Counted from the stretch's first letter, positions 51,582 to 61,158 are shown. The stretch is 64,000 nt of DNA from Macrococcoides goetzii (GCF_002742385.2 NZ_MJBI02000002.1:124001-188000), one strand, 5' to 3'. The notes: generated by a model from the sequence alone, not told the origin. Translations and numbers: made by a program.

Positions 51582-52892
51582 ATGAAGAAAGATCTTAAAC
51601 TATTATTGTCGTTACCCATTTTTAGCTGGGCACTCTATGATTTCAGTAATACAATTTTTAGTGCAAATATCGTGACATTGTTTTTCCCACAATTTGTAAC
51701 AGAACAGTTTGGCGTTGATCCTGTAACTGAGCAGGTATCATCAACCTGGATTGCTTATTCAGCAAGTGTAGCAGCATTGCTTCTCATTGTATTAAGTCCG
51801 ATTTACGGCGTGTATATTGATAGAACGCAAAAGAAGAAGCAATGGGTTATCATCTTCACTTTAGTAGTGTTTATTTGTACTTTTCTGATGGGCTATATTT
51901 ATGAAGCGGATATTAAACAACAGATGTTCGGCATTCCAGTTTCATTTTTGCTGATTATTATCTTATTTACGATTGCGAAATTTATGTATAATTCGAGTCT
52001 TGTATTTTACGATGCAATGATGAGTAGCTTAGCACCAAAAGAAGATCATTCAGTATTATCTGGGTTTGGAGTAGCGCTAGGTTACATGGGAACACTATTT
52101 GGCGTGCTTACGATAATGGCTTTAGTAGGTACTGAAGATGCTGGAAAAACGTTTATTCCAACTGCTATTTTATTTTTAGTATTTAGCATACCTATTTTTA
52201 TCTTTGGTAAAGACGGCAATAAAAAGACTGTGAAACAACATGTATCTCAATCAAGCTTAACATCAGGCTATAAAGAAGTATTAGAAACTTTTAAGCTCGC
52301 TAAGAACGAACCAGCTATTTACGTATTCTTAATTGTTTATTTCTTCTTAAATGATGCATTGGCGACTGCGATAAGTATGATGCAACCGTATGCAACTACA
52401 GTAGTAGGGTTTACTTCGAGTGAATTTATTAAAATATTTATGATAGCAACGATTTTCAGTGTAATAGGTGCCTTTGTGTTTGGATACATTGCTAAAAGAA
52501 TAGGTTCTTTAAAAGCGTTGCATTATGTCGCGCTAGTATTGATGATTGCGCTTATTATTGCAAGTATTCCTTTACCTAAGTCGGCATTTTATATTTGTGC
52601 GATTCTTTTCGGGATTGCAATGGGTTCTATCTGGGTTATCTCTAGAACGCTTATCATAGAACTCTCACCGGAAGCTCACGAAGGACAATTCTTTGGTTTA
52701 TTCTCAATGAGTGGTAAATTATCTGCAGTTTTTGGACCTTTTGTTTATGGAACGATTACTCTACTATTAAAAGATTATGGACCGTTAGCAAGTCGTGTTG
52801 CAATTCTATCTTTATTTGTGATGGCGCTGGGTGCGTATCTGTTACATTTCAAAGTGATTCGTTTAAGTAATAATGAAAATCAAAGCATATAG
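51582..52892 (+). CDS. UMF1-type MFS transporter (Atg22-like)
   Basis: The 436-residue protein has about twelve TMs. SWALYDFSNTIFSANIVTLFFPQFV is the hallmark opening of the UMF1/Atg22 branch (shown here in part as SWALYDFSNTIFSANI), and FYDAMMSSLAPKEDHSVLSG is also conserved. ATG 51582 follows AAGGAG; the upstream ATG 51552 lacks a site. Bacterial members are unassigned exporters, by analogy with yeast Atg22 possibly of amino acids. Next is a 190-bp gap with no gene. Confidence 0.85.
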   Translation: MKKDLKLLLSLPIFSWALYDFSNTIFSANIVTLFFPQFVTEQFGVDPVTEQVSSTWIAYSASVAALLLIVLSPIYGVYIDRTQKKKQWVIIFTLVVFICTFLMGYIYEADIKQQMFGIPVSFLLIIILFTIAKFMYNSSLVFYDAMMSSLAPKEDHSVLSGFGVALGYMGTLFGVLTIMALVGTEDAGKTFIPTAILFLVFSIPIFIFGKDGNKKTVKQHVSQSSLTSGYKEVLETFKLAKNEPAIYVFLIVYFFLNDALATAISMMQPYATTVVGFTSSEFIKIFMIATIFSVIGAFVFGYIAKRIGSLKALHYVALVLMIALIIASIPLPKSAFYICAILFGIAMGSIWVISRTLIIELSPEAHEGQFFGLFSMSGKLSAVFGPFVYGTITLLLKDYGPLASRVAILSLFVMALGAYLLHFKVIRLSNNENQSI

Positions 52893-53081
52893 AATAATAT
52901 TTAATCTTTCACTGTAATATGTTTATTCAAAGTGTTTTTTACATTATTTCATTACTAAGTAAACTGATTTTCATAAATAATATTATTTATGGTTAATTTT
53001 ATGAAAAGTATTCCGTAATGATTTCTATTTTGATATGATGAAATTGAGCGAGATATTAAATACTAACGTGGAGGATATGGT

Positions 53082-54563
53082 ATGAAAAAGTCAAAAGGGT
53101 TGATCTTAGGAATCATAGCAGCACTTGTATTATTAGTCGGTGGCGGGGGCGCAGCGGCGTATTACTTTTTAACGAACACACCGAAAAATGCGTATCTTTT
53201 AAGTGAAAAAGAATCAATGGAGTCGTTGCAAGATTATTTCAATGAGCGTTTTGAAAATGAAACAAAATTCCAAGAGAAAATGCAGGATGATAATTATGCA
53301 GTAAATATGAAGTTAGGTGCAGATATTCCGGAAGCATTTGTATCACAAATGGGTATTTCAAAATCAGTAATTGATTCATCAAATATCGTATTTGATGTAG
53401 CACATAATAGTAAAGATAAATTATCAAATTTAAGCATCACACCTACGATTGCTGATAATAAACTTGGTGAGTTTGCGTGGCAGGCAGATAACAAAAATCA
53501 ATACCTTTCTGCCCCAGTGTTAAATGATGTATTAAGCGTTCCAAATGATAAAATTATTGAAACGATTGAAAAAATATCTGGAGATCCAACTTCAGTTGAA
53601 GATATGACAAATGATTCTTTAAATCTGAACAACCTTTTAGGTGGCGCACAACTTTCTCAAGAAGATATGAACAAAATCATCGAGCGATACAGTAAAACAT
53701 TTGCTGATAATGTAGAAGATAATCAATTTAAAAAAGATAAAGAAAAAGTTAAAATCTTTGATGAAGAGAAGGATTTAGAGAAGTTAACAATGACGTTACA
53801 ACCAAAAGATACAAAGAAAATCATCGTTGCAATGTTAGAACAAGCAAAAGATGACAAAGAATTAAAAGATTTATTTACAAAACAAGCACAAGGTGTAGAC
53901 TACGATAAAGAGTTAGATAAAGCACTAAAAGAAGTGAAGGATCAAAAAGAATCTGAGTTTCCAAAAGTAATCTCAACAATCTTTGTTGATGGTAAACAAA
54001 TTATGAAACGCAATCTGGTGATGACAAGTAATGAAGAAGAAGTTAAATTAGAGGCTTTAACAAAAGTTGATGACAATTTAAAAATAGATGTTAAAGGTTC
54101 TGCTAAAGATGCTCCAGATGCATTCGTGTTAACAGGGGATTCAACTAAAAAAGATGAAAATTATAAAGATGATTACAAAATTGTCATTAATCAAGATGGT
54201 GCAAGAGAAATATCATTTGTAAATGATTCTAAAACAGATGGCGATAAACGTACTGACAAAGGAACAATCGATTTATCTCAATTAGCTGGGCAGGATTTAA
54301 AATTAAATTATACAAATGATTTAGTAACAGATATCGGCAACAATGAACAAAAGCAAAAAGCAGAATTTACTGTAAATGTTCAAAATGAACCGGTTAAATT
54401 GATGATTGATGGTGTGACAAAATTAAAACAAGATGTTAAAGTGAAGTCTGACGGTGCTAAAGACTTAAGCACAATGTCTGATAGTGACCTACAACAATTG
54501 CAGGATGACATCAGCGAGAACTTTAATAAAATTTTTGAAGACGTTTCTAAAGATTTAAATTAA
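53082..54563 (+). CDS. Membrane-anchored extracellular protein (DUF6583-like)
   Basis: The 493-residue protein has one N-terminal TM (about 5-28, with a GGGGAAAYYFL end) and no lipobox, then an Asp/Lys-rich extracytoplasmic region with repeated beta-rich patterns such as DKLSNLSITPTIADNK and KAEFTVNVQNEPVKLMIDG. I recognise it as like the DUF6583 proteins of Firmicutes, with no known function. A 41-bp gap joins it to two ABC-2 permeases and an ATPase, so it is probably an accessory of that exporter. Confidence 0.72.
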   Translation: MKKSKGLILGIIAALVLLVGGGGAAAYYFLTNTPKNAYLLSEKESMESLQDYFNERFENETKFQEKMQDDNYAVNMKLGADIPEAFVSQMGISKSVIDSSNIVFDVAHNSKDKLSNLSITPTIADNKLGEFAWQADNKNQYLSAPVLNDVLSVPNDKIIETIEKISGDPTSVEDMTNDSLNLNNLLGGAQLSQEDMNKIIERYSKTFADNVEDNQFKKDKEKVKIFDEEKDLEKLTMTLQPKDTKKIIVAMLEQAKDDKELKDLFTKQAQGVDYDKELDKALKEVKDQKESEFPKVISTIFVDGKQIMKRNLVMTSNEEEVKLEALTKVDDNLKIDVKGSAKDAPDAFVLTGDSTKKDENYKDDYKIVINQDGAREISFVNDSKTDGDKRTDKGTIDLSQLAGQDLKLNYTNDLVTDIGNNEQKQKAEFTVNVQNEPVKLMIDGVTKLKQDVKVKSDGAKDLSTMSDSDLQQLQDDISENFNKIFEDVSKDLN

Positions 54564-54604
54564 TAAAATTAATGGTTATTGATTAAAAATAAGGGGTGAT
54601 AAAT

Positions 54605-55771
54605 GTGAAACTACAACTGTTCAGCATTTATCACTCTTTTCTTATGAAAAAGTGGTATTTACTGGTCTATATATTAGTATTGTTTTTTGTATTGTTTGCG
54701 ACACTTATAGGATTATCTGTGATGAAAAGTCAGGAAGACGATAAGTTTTCGATTGGATTAGTAGATGAAGATCAATCTAGAGAAACGAAGTTGATATTAG
54801 ATGCAATTGGCGATGGAAAGAGTATGGGTAACGATATTGAACTGAAGCATTTTGATGCGACTAAGGCTAATAATGAATTAAAGCAACATCATTTAGATGG
54901 TTATTTCGTGTTCGATCAAGGAATGACTGAGGCATTTTACGAGCAAGGCGCATTACCGATTTCTGTTTACACATACGATAAAACATCGCTTGAGAGTATT
55001 ATCATCTATCAGTTAACGGATTCTGTATATAGCCGTTTGATGCTTTCTATCGGTGGCGCTGAAGCGTATAAAGCGTTATATCCTGAGTCAAGTGATGATG
55101 CGATGTTAATGATGATGACGGATATGCTTTTTACGGGTCTGAATCGTAATGGTGCATTTGATGAACAACCGGTTAAACTTTACGATAACTATCAGTATTA
55201 TACTATTTCAGTTTATTTTATCAGTGTTTATGTATTGTTTTTATCACTGTTTAATATTTTGAAGATGAATCAGGCGCATGCTTTGAAGGAACGTCTATCA
55301 ATGTTTCATTTTTCGTATGAAAAACTAACATTGACACGCGGGTTAATAAGTTTATGGTATACACTTTTATTTTCTGCAGTAGTATTGTATGTTTTATTAA
55401 AATACTTAGATGTATCTTTTGAAAGTTATAACCTAATGCCGCTTTTAATTATTTTATTCCTATACCTCATAATGATATTTGTGGTGATGATGCTTATTGA
55501 ACTCGTTAATAATGAATCGTTTCAATTGATTCTTAAAGTAATGATAACGGGTCTTATCATTCTTTTTTCCGGAGCAACAATTCCTTCGATATATTTTAAG
55601 GATGTATTAGGCGGTATATTGTATCATCAACCGTTTAGTCATATTTTTAATAAAGTACTGGAATTGATATTGAATAACTATTTTATAAAGACTCCGGTTC
55701 TTTTCTACTGGATATGTATTATATTGATAAGTCTATTGATATTACAACTGATAAGGAGGTATAGACGATGA
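54605..55771 (+). CDS. ABC-2 type exporter permease with extracytoplasmic domain, first subunit
   Basis: The product has TM1 (about 14-38), an extracytoplasmic domain of about 150 residues (FSIGLVDEDQSRETKLI onward), then five TM helices, as in YhgE/ABC-2 membrane proteins. GTG 54605 is chosen because AAGGGG stands 9 bp upstream; GTG 54596 overlaps that site. It overlaps the second permease by 4 bp. With 55768-57365 it forms a heterodimeric exporter, substrate unknown. Confidence 0.8.
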   Translation: MKLQLFSIYHSFLMKKWYLLVYILVLFFVLFATLIGLSVMKSQEDDKFSIGLVDEDQSRETKLILDAIGDGKSMGNDIELKHFDATKANNELKQHHLDGYFVFDQGMTEAFYEQGALPISVYTYDKTSLESIIIYQLTDSVYSRLMLSIGGAEAYKALYPESSDDAMLMMMTDMLFTGLNRNGAFDEQPVKLYDNYQYYTISVYFISVYVLFLSLFNILKMNQAHALKERLSMFHFSYEKLTLTRGLISLWYTLLFSAVVLYVLLKYLDVSFESYNLMPLLIILFLYLIMIFVVMMLIELVNNESFQLILKVMITGLIILFSGATIPSIYFKDVLGGILYHQPFSHIFNKVLELILNNYFIKTPVLFYWICIILISLLILQLIRRYRR

Positions 55772-56697
55772 AATCTATCTTATACCTCGTAGTGCAAAAA
55801 CAATGGAAATCATATTTATTATTGTCGTTGCTAATTGCTGGTATGCTACTCACTTGTTTTATATTGCAGCAAAAAATGAATGCAGTGTTTAAAATGCCGA
55901 TCGCTGTGCAGGATTTAGATCATTCTCAATCATCAGAGGCGTTGATTGCCATGCTTAAAAACAATCATGATATGACTGTTAAAATAATTGGTGATGAAGA
56001 AAGTTTTATAGAAGATCATGTGAAAACTAAAGAAGCGGTGTTAAGTTTATCAATTCCTGAAGGTTTTAATGAAGCATTAAAGCAACAATCTTTAAGAGAT
56101 ACGATTATACTTTATTATCGTGATGATTTTATTGGGGCTATTGCCCAGGAAATAGTAAGTAAAACATTATTTGAAGCTCAGATTCCTTATATCGTGAAAT
56201 ATCATATTGATAAAGGGAAACAAGTAAATATTGAAGAAGTTAAGAAGATGTATTATCAGAAAACACCGGAAAGTCGTATGAAACAAATTGCAGTTTCAAA
56301 ATCACAAGATGAATCAATTGCTTTAAGTACAATATTCGCGCTTATTTTATTTGTATCATCTATACAAGTGATACTTCATTATCATTTGAAGCAGGACGCA
56401 GCACTTGAACGCATGTATATGTTTGACAAGACAAAGTTTTATTTACATATAACGTATATCATGGTTCACGTTTTCATAATCATGTTATCAATTATCTTTG
56501 CAGCATTGTTCATGAATCAAATGATGAGTATAAAGTTTTATTTTGTATGCTTGTTATTCACACTTATTTATGAATTCGTATTAAGTTTATTACTCTTTAA
56601 AGTCAATACAACAAGTCATCGTCTATTTATGACGACTACTTTCACATTGATGATTGTGACCGTCTATATGCTGTTATCGATAGGAGGAAGTATATGA
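55768..56697 (+). CDS. ABC-2 type exporter permease, second subunit
   Basis: The 309-residue protein repeats the topology of its neighbour: TM1 (about 15-33), extracytoplasmic domain (MPIAVQDLDHSQSSEALI onward) and about four C-terminal TMs, one fewer or shorter than usual. Start and stop overlap adjoining genes by 4 bp each, so translation is coupled throughout. Similar opening motifs (VDEDQS and VQDLDHS) suggest the two permeases arose by duplication. Confidence 0.8.
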   Translation: MKSILYLVVQKQWKSYLLLSLLIAGMLLTCFILQQKMNAVFKMPIAVQDLDHSQSSEALIAMLKNNHDMTVKIIGDEESFIEDHVKTKEAVLSLSIPEGFNEALKQQSLRDTIILYYRDDFIGAIAQEIVSKTLFEAQIPYIVKYHIDKGKQVNIEEVKKMYYQKTPESRMKQIAVSKSQDESIALSTIFALILFVSSIQVILHYHLKQDAALERMYMFDKTKFYLHITYIMVHVFIIMLSIIFAALFMNQMMSIKFYFVCLLFTLIYEFVLSLLLFKVNTTSHRLFMTTTFTLMIVTVYMLLSIGGSI

Positions 56698-57365
56698 TAG
56701 AAGTTAAAAACTTAACTAAGCGATATGGGAAAAAAGAAATCTTTGAACAGTTGAACACAACTTTTGAAGATAGGGCTGTAACAATCCTGTTAGGTGAGAA
56801 TGGCGCTGGGAAATCAACATTGTTACGAATGATTGCAAAGCTGGAAACGCAAGATGCGGGAGAAATTATTTATTTCGGTGAGGACCTAAGTCATAAATCT
56901 TTAAAGAACCGTTTAGGCTACATTCCTCAGGACATCGCATTATTTGAACATTTATCTGTGCAAGATAATATTAAGTTTTTTAAAGGGCTGTATACATCTC
57001 CTATTGATGATAATTTACTAAATACTTATAAAGATGCTTTAAATATTCGCGAAGATAAGGCGAAAGTTCAATCACTATCTGGAGGGACGAAACGTAAGGT
57101 GAACATGTTAATCGGCTTACTTGGAAATCCAGATATAATTATTTTGGATGAACCTACTGTTGGTATTGATTTGAAATCGAGATATGACATTCATCGACTG
57201 ATTAATCAGCTGAAACAAAGTAAACTCATTATTTTAACGACGCATCACTTAGATGAAGTTGAGGCGATTGGAGATAATATAAAATTAATTGGCAAAGATC
57301 CATTTTATAAACAGGTACTGACTGATAAAGACTGGACATTTGAAGATATGCTACAATTGAAATAA
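56694..57365 (+). CDS. ABC-2 type exporter ATP-binding protein
   Basis: The 223-residue ATPase has Walker A LGENGAGKST, signature LSGGTKRKVN, Walker B IIILDEPTVGID and switch His in TTHHLDEVE. It lacks a C-terminal extension. Its ATG overlaps the stop of the second permease. It energises the exporter encoded just upstream, and a DUF1801 gene follows in the same transcript. Confidence 0.9.
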   Translation: MIEVKNLTKRYGKKEIFEQLNTTFEDRAVTILLGENGAGKSTLLRMIAKLETQDAGEIIYFGEDLSHKSLKNRLGYIPQDIALFEHLSVQDNIKFFKGLYTSPIDDNLLNTYKDALNIREDKAKVQSLSGGTKRKVNMLIGLLGNPDIIILDEPTVGIDLKSRYDIHRLINQLKQSKLIILTTHHLDEVEAIGDNIKLIGKDPFYKQVLTDKDWTFEDMLQLK

Positions 57366-57383
57366 ATGAATATGGAGGAAGTT

Positions 57384-57755
57384 ATGCATAAATTTGAACT
57401 GTTCTTTGACAAACTAACAAACATCAATCATCTCGGTAAAATTCAGGATTTATTTGAATGGATTGAGACAAATTTTCCGGAATTACAACGTGAATATAAA
57501 TGGAATACACCGATGTATTCAGATCACGGCACGTTTATATTGGGTGTCAGTACAGCAAAAGCGCATATTTCAATAGCACCGGAAAATCAAACGATGGCGC
57601 ATTTTAAAGATAAGATAGCAGAAGCTGGATACGATCAAACTGCAGGTCTTTTCAAAGTAAAGTGGGACCAGGAAATCGATTATGAATTATTGAAAGAGAT
57701 AATTGAATACAATATAGAAGATAAAAAGGAAGTTACAACTTTCTGGAGAAAATAA
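57384..57755 (+). CDS. DUF1801 protein, YdhG/Fra-like
   Basis: The 123-residue protein resembles Bacillus YdhG (Fra), a frataxin-like iron chaperone: REYKWNTPMYSDHGTFILGVSTAKAHISIAPE, in two parts, and FKVKWDQEIDYELLKEII. ATG 57384 follows TGGAGG, so the in-frame ATG at 57366 is unlikely. It is the last gene of the exporter transcript and stops at a hairpin. An iron-delivery role is by family analogy only. Confidence 0.8.
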   Translation: MHKFELFFDKLTNINHLGKIQDLFEWIETNFPELQREYKWNTPMYSDHGTFILGVSTAKAHISIAPENQTMAHFKDKIAEAGYDQTAGLFKVKWDQEIDYELLKEIIEYNIEDKKEVTTFWRK

Positions 57756-57766
57756 TAAATTTGAAA

Positions 57767-57793
57767 CCGAGGAATATTACCTCGGATTTTTTT
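57767..57793 (+). terminator. Intrinsic terminator after the DUF1801 gene
   Basis: CCGAGG pairs with CCTCGG (57767-57772 with 57780-57785), followed by seven Ts. Confidence 0.8.
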
Positions 57794-57815
57794 AGCTTAA
57801 AAATTAACATTTTAG

Positions 57816-57843
57816 TTGACTAATTTGCAAATTATAATATAAT
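57816..57843 (+). promoter_or_regulatory. azoR promoter with embedded palindrome
   Basis: TTGACT (57816-57821), 16-bp spacer and TATAAT (57838-57843). TAATTTGCAAATTA, a perfect 14-bp palindrome, fills the spacer (57821-57834) and is a candidate repressor site. Confidence 0.6.
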
Positions 57844-57900
57844 AAATATATCAAGTATAAAAATTAAACTAAAAAACACACAAAAGAGGAGTTATTACAC

Positions 57901-58536
57901 ATGACTAAAGTATTATACATTACAGGACATCCTAATGATGAAACAGTTTCTTTCTCAATGGCTACAGGGAAAGCGTTTATTGAAAGCTACAAAGCTGCAA
58001 ATCCAGATCACGAAGTTAAACATATTGATTTATATGAAACGTTTATCCCATTAATTGATAAAGAAGTATTTGCTGGTTGGGGTAAATTACAATCAGGTGA
58101 AGCTTTCGAAACATTAACTGAAACTGAGCAACAAAAAGTAGCACGTTTAAATGAATTAAGTGACGAATTTGCTGCGGCAGACAAATATGTATTCGTTACG
58201 CCAATGTGGAACTTATCATTCCCGGCAATCGTTAAAGCTTATATTGATGCAGTAGCAGTAGCTGGAAAAGCATTCAAATACACTGCTGAAGGTCCAGTTG
58301 GATTACTTACAGATAAGAAAGCGGTTATCGTTCAAGCACGTGGTGGTTACTATTCAGAAGGTCCAGCAGCAAACTTCGAAATGGGTAACCGTTACTTACA
58401 AACAATTTTAGGTTTCTTCGGTATTCCAAGCGTTGAAGAAATTATCATTGAAGGTCATAACGCACAGCCAGAACAAGCAGAATCAATCAAAGCTGCTGCA
58501 ATTGAAAAAGCTGAAAGTTTAGCAAAAACTTTCTAA
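57901..58536 (+). CDS. azoR: FMN-dependent NADH-azoreductase
   Basis: The 211-residue flavodoxin-fold enzyme reduces azo bonds and quinones with NADH. Signatures are [21 protein letters not shown] at the phosphate loop, [18 protein letters not shown] at the FMN site and [12 protein letters not shown]. An AGAGGAG site precedes the ATG. A palindrome within its promoter suggests induction by quinone or electrophile stress, as known for azoreductases under MarR-type repressors. Monocistronic between two terminators. Confidence 0.93.
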   Translation: MTKVLYITGHPNDETVSFSMATGKAFIESYKAANPDHEVKHIDLYETFIPLIDKEVFAGWGKLQSGEAFETLTETEQQKVARLNELSDEFAAADKYVFVTPMWNLSFPAIVKAYIDAVAVAGKAFKYTAEGPVGLLTDKKAVIVQARGGYYSEGPAANFEMGNRYLQTILGFFGIPSVEEIIIEGHNAQPEQAESIKAAAIEKAESLAKTF

Positions 58537-58574
58537 ATATAAATGAAATTTTAATAATAATGAATAAATTACGG

Positions 58575-58605
58575 CCATCGATTCCTTTGAATCGATGGTT
58601 TTTTT
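58575..58605 (+). terminator. Intrinsic terminator after azoR
   Basis: A perfect 10-bp stem CCATCGATTC with its complement (58575-58584 with 58589-58598), CTTT loop and T run. Confidence 0.9.
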
Positions 58606-58648
58606 AATTTTATTAATTAATTTATATTTATAAATATTATTTTAGCTT

Positions 58649-58662
58649 TTAATTGCAATTAA
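58649..58662. repeat. Palindrome TTAATTGCAATTAA
   Basis: A perfect 14-bp palindrome sharing a TTGCAA centre with the azoR promoter palindrome, about 90 bp before the next promoter. Confidence 0.5.
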
Positions 58663-58732
58663 GGTGTTAATTATTTTGAAAATAATTCAATAAATTATCA
58701 AAATAACTAAAATTAACGGTATTTGAGTGTTA

Positions 58733-58761
58733 TTCCACATTCAATTTATGGATGGTATAAT
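58733..58761 (+). promoter_or_regulatory. Promoter of the unknown/TcaA-like operon
   Basis: Extended -10 TGGTATAAT (TATAAT at 58756-58761) with a weak TTCCAC -35 at 58733-58738, 17 bp apart. Confidence 0.55.
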
Positions 58762-58818
58762 TACATTAAGGATAAAAACGCTATTAATAATATATATTAC
58801 CAATTAAGAGGTGAGTCA

Positions 58819-59595
58819 ATGAGGACAATAGAACTCTATTTGAAGTTGAAGTCATTACAACAAAGTTTACCTGAAATTTATGAGGATGATTACAAACAAA
58901 GTATTGCACGAGCGATAATATTTACAAATGGATCAATCGATGAAGTCGAATTCTTAACAAGTGCCGACAAGATGGATATTATTTCTGTTTATCAGCAGTT
59001 AAAAAATGAACAATTTGATTTTAATGTTTCTAACGAACAAAAAGCGATGAATTATGTTAATAATCTCAACGGAGATACGAAAACAAAATCTCGTTCTTTT
59101 AAACGAACTGAAATGATAAATTTTGTAAAAGAAAAGTTGATAAAGTCGCATTCTGATATTGAATTTATACATTTGAAATATAACGTTCTGACTTGCAAGT
59201 TAAACAATCGGACGTACACAGTATATGTCAGTACATCAAGAGATTATGAGTTTCTTAATACTACAGAAGAAATTAATCCAAAACGTGTATCTGCCTGGCA
59301 CAAAGGCAATGATGAAATATTTTCAAGTTATGATTATTATGCAATGTGTGTAAAAATTGATTCGAAGTCTGAATATGTCACTGAACAATCAAATGGCATT
59401 GAAGGTATTTTTATGAATCAGCAGGAATTAAATACGTGGTTAAATGAAAAAGAGAAGAATCAAAGTGGCATGATTAACTGTTATGTACATTACCATCAAC
59501 CCAAATCGAACAGAGAAATTATTGAGGTAATAGACGCACGTGAACGTCCACAATTAAATTTAAGACATTTGTTAGATAATACATTTAAATTATAA
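58819..59595 (+). CDS. Hypothetical protein, 258 residues
   Basis: I do not recognise this cytoplasmic protein. ATG 58819 follows AAGAGGTGAG; longer in-frame starts run through the promoter. The first 100 residues look helical (RTIELYLKLKSLQQSLPEIY), the remainder mixed alpha/beta with HLKYNVLTCKLNNRTYTVYV and a Tyr-rich middle. No signal or TM segment is visible. It lies 17 bp before a TcaA-like gene, so the two form an operon. Confidence 0.72.
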   Translation: MRTIELYLKLKSLQQSLPEIYEDDYKQSIARAIIFTNGSIDEVEFLTSADKMDIISVYQQLKNEQFDFNVSNEQKAMNYVNNLNGDTKTKSRSFKRTEMINFVKEKLIKSHSDIEFIHLKYNVLTCKLNNRTYTVYVSTSRDYEFLNTTEEINPKRVSAWHKGNDEIFSSYDYYAMCVKIDSKSEYVTEQSNGIEGIFMNQQELNTWLNEKEKNQSGMINCYVHYHQPKSNREIIEVIDARERPQLNLRHLLDNTFKL

Positions 59596-59612
59596 AGATT
59601 AGAGGGAATCCA

Positions 59613-60971
59613 ATGAAAATTTGTAGAAATTGTGGCGCAGAAGTAAAAGATCACGTTAAAGTATGTACGAATTGTGGAACGAAGTTTCCGGAAGATGCTG
59701 TCGAGGAGAGACGTGTGCCTAGTGATGAGAAATTAGTTTATGAAAGAAAGCAGAAGCAGCCTGTAGAAAAACCAGTTAAAAAAAGTAAAGGGAAGTCAAT
59801 ATTACCTTTACTAATCGGATTACTTGCTTTACTTGCATTACTATTTGGTTTATATAAATTCTTTGAACATAAATTTTCACCAGTTAATCAATCTGAAGAA
59901 ATAAAACAGGCATTAATAGATAAAGATTATAATAAATTATCATCTATATTAAGTGTAGGAGATAAGAATTTATCAGAGAGTGAAGCAGAAGCCTTTGCTC
60001 ATTATATTGCCGCAAGTGGTAATACAGAAAAGTTTGGAGAAAAACTTGTTACTACGACAGAAGAAATGATCGATAATAAACAGCCTGACAGTATGGTCAG
60101 TGTAGGTGGTAAAGATGCAGTACAAATTACATCAGACAAAAAGAAATTTGGTATCTTTAAAAACTTCTCTTTTAAAGTTCCGGAAGTACCGATTTATTTA
60201 ACCGGAAAAGATGGTAAAAAGATTGTGATCAAAGTGAATGGTGAGGAGCAGGACTATACACCGACATTAGATTCAAGAGAAAGATTAGGAAATTTTCCGC
60301 TTGGCAACTATGAATTAGACGCAACAAAAACTGCGATAAATGGTGAAGTTCAAGGTAAACTGCTGATCAATATGTCAGAAAGTGATGATGCTCAAGAAAG
60401 TTTTGATGTGGCTTATATCAAAACAAATGTTGAAATTCCAGAAGCTGTAGATAAAGATTCAGTGATGGTCTATGTTAATAATGAAGAAATGGATTTTGAT
60501 GTGAACGGTGACAATGTATTTGGTCCATTTTTAGCTGGAAAAAAACTGAAGATTTATGCTGAAGGAGAAGCGGGCAACCAAACATTAGTCACAAATAAAG
60601 AAATTGAAACGCCATCAGCATCTAGTGACAATCCAGCGGATATTGATTTAATATTTGATACGAGTGAACTTACACAAGAACATGCAAAAGAAACGATTAT
60701 CGTCAGAACGTCAGATGAAGAAGATGCATCAGAACAAATTACTGTAACAAGAGAGAACGTTCAAAGTTTAGCTGAAGCATGGAGTGGTGTAGGTTTTGAT
60801 TATGATCGTTATGAATATAGAACGCCAGTTTATGAAGATGGTAAATATGGCTTTGGTATATTCGATGAAAATGGAGAGATTGTCGGTTCGTTTGATGTAT
60901 ATAAAGATGGTACGATAATAGAATATGATGAAGATGGCGAAATTATCAGAAATGGTAATATTAATGATTAA
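59613..60971 (+). CDS. TcaA-like zinc-ribbon membrane protein (second copy)
   Basis: The 452-residue protein has the zinc ribbon CRNCGAEVKDHVKVCTNCG, a TM at about 66-86, and extracytoplasmic domains including LSESEAEAFAHYIAASGNTE and FGIFKNFSFKVPEVPIYL, then a domain with VMVYVNNEEMDFDVNGDNVFGP that matches the S. aureus TcaA third segment. It is closer to TcaA than the copy at 29749. TcaA is linked to glycopeptide response and cell-wall stress. It is second in an operon with an unrecognised protein. Confidence 0.82.
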   Translation: MKICRNCGAEVKDHVKVCTNCGTKFPEDAVEERRVPSDEKLVYERKQKQPVEKPVKKSKGKSILPLLIGLLALLALLFGLYKFFEHKFSPVNQSEEIKQALIDKDYNKLSSILSVGDKNLSESEAEAFAHYIAASGNTEKFGEKLVTTTEEMIDNKQPDSMVSVGGKDAVQITSDKKKFGIFKNFSFKVPEVPIYLTGKDGKKIVIKVNGEEQDYTPTLDSRERLGNFPLGNYELDATKTAINGEVQGKLLINMSESDDAQESFDVAYIKTNVEIPEAVDKDSVMVYVNNEEMDFDVNGDNVFGPFLAGKKLKIYAEGEAGNQTLVTNKEIETPSASSDNPADIDLIFDTSELTQEHAKETIIVRTSDEEDASEQITVTRENVQSLAEAWSGVGFDYDRYEYRTPVYEDGKYGFGIFDENGEIVGSFDVYKDGTIIEYDEDGEIIRNGNIND

Positions 60972-60980
60972 ACGTCATTG

Positions 60981-61020
60981 CTACAGTCCTTTTATTTAAA
61001 ATATTAGGGCTGTAGTTTTT
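60981..61020 (+). terminator. Intrinsic terminator after the second TcaA-like gene
   Basis: CTACAGTCCT pairs with AGGGCTGTAG (60981-60990 with 61006-61015, one G-U), then a T run. Confidence 0.8.
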
Positions 61021-61158
61021 TTTAGTTTAATTGAAAATATGACAAAATTAAACATATTACAACATAATTTGGGTTGTAAATTTATAGAAATAATTGTATT
61101 ATTAATAAAGTATTTCATTTATGTTACGTTTATGTTAAAAAAGGTGGTCCGTTTTACA

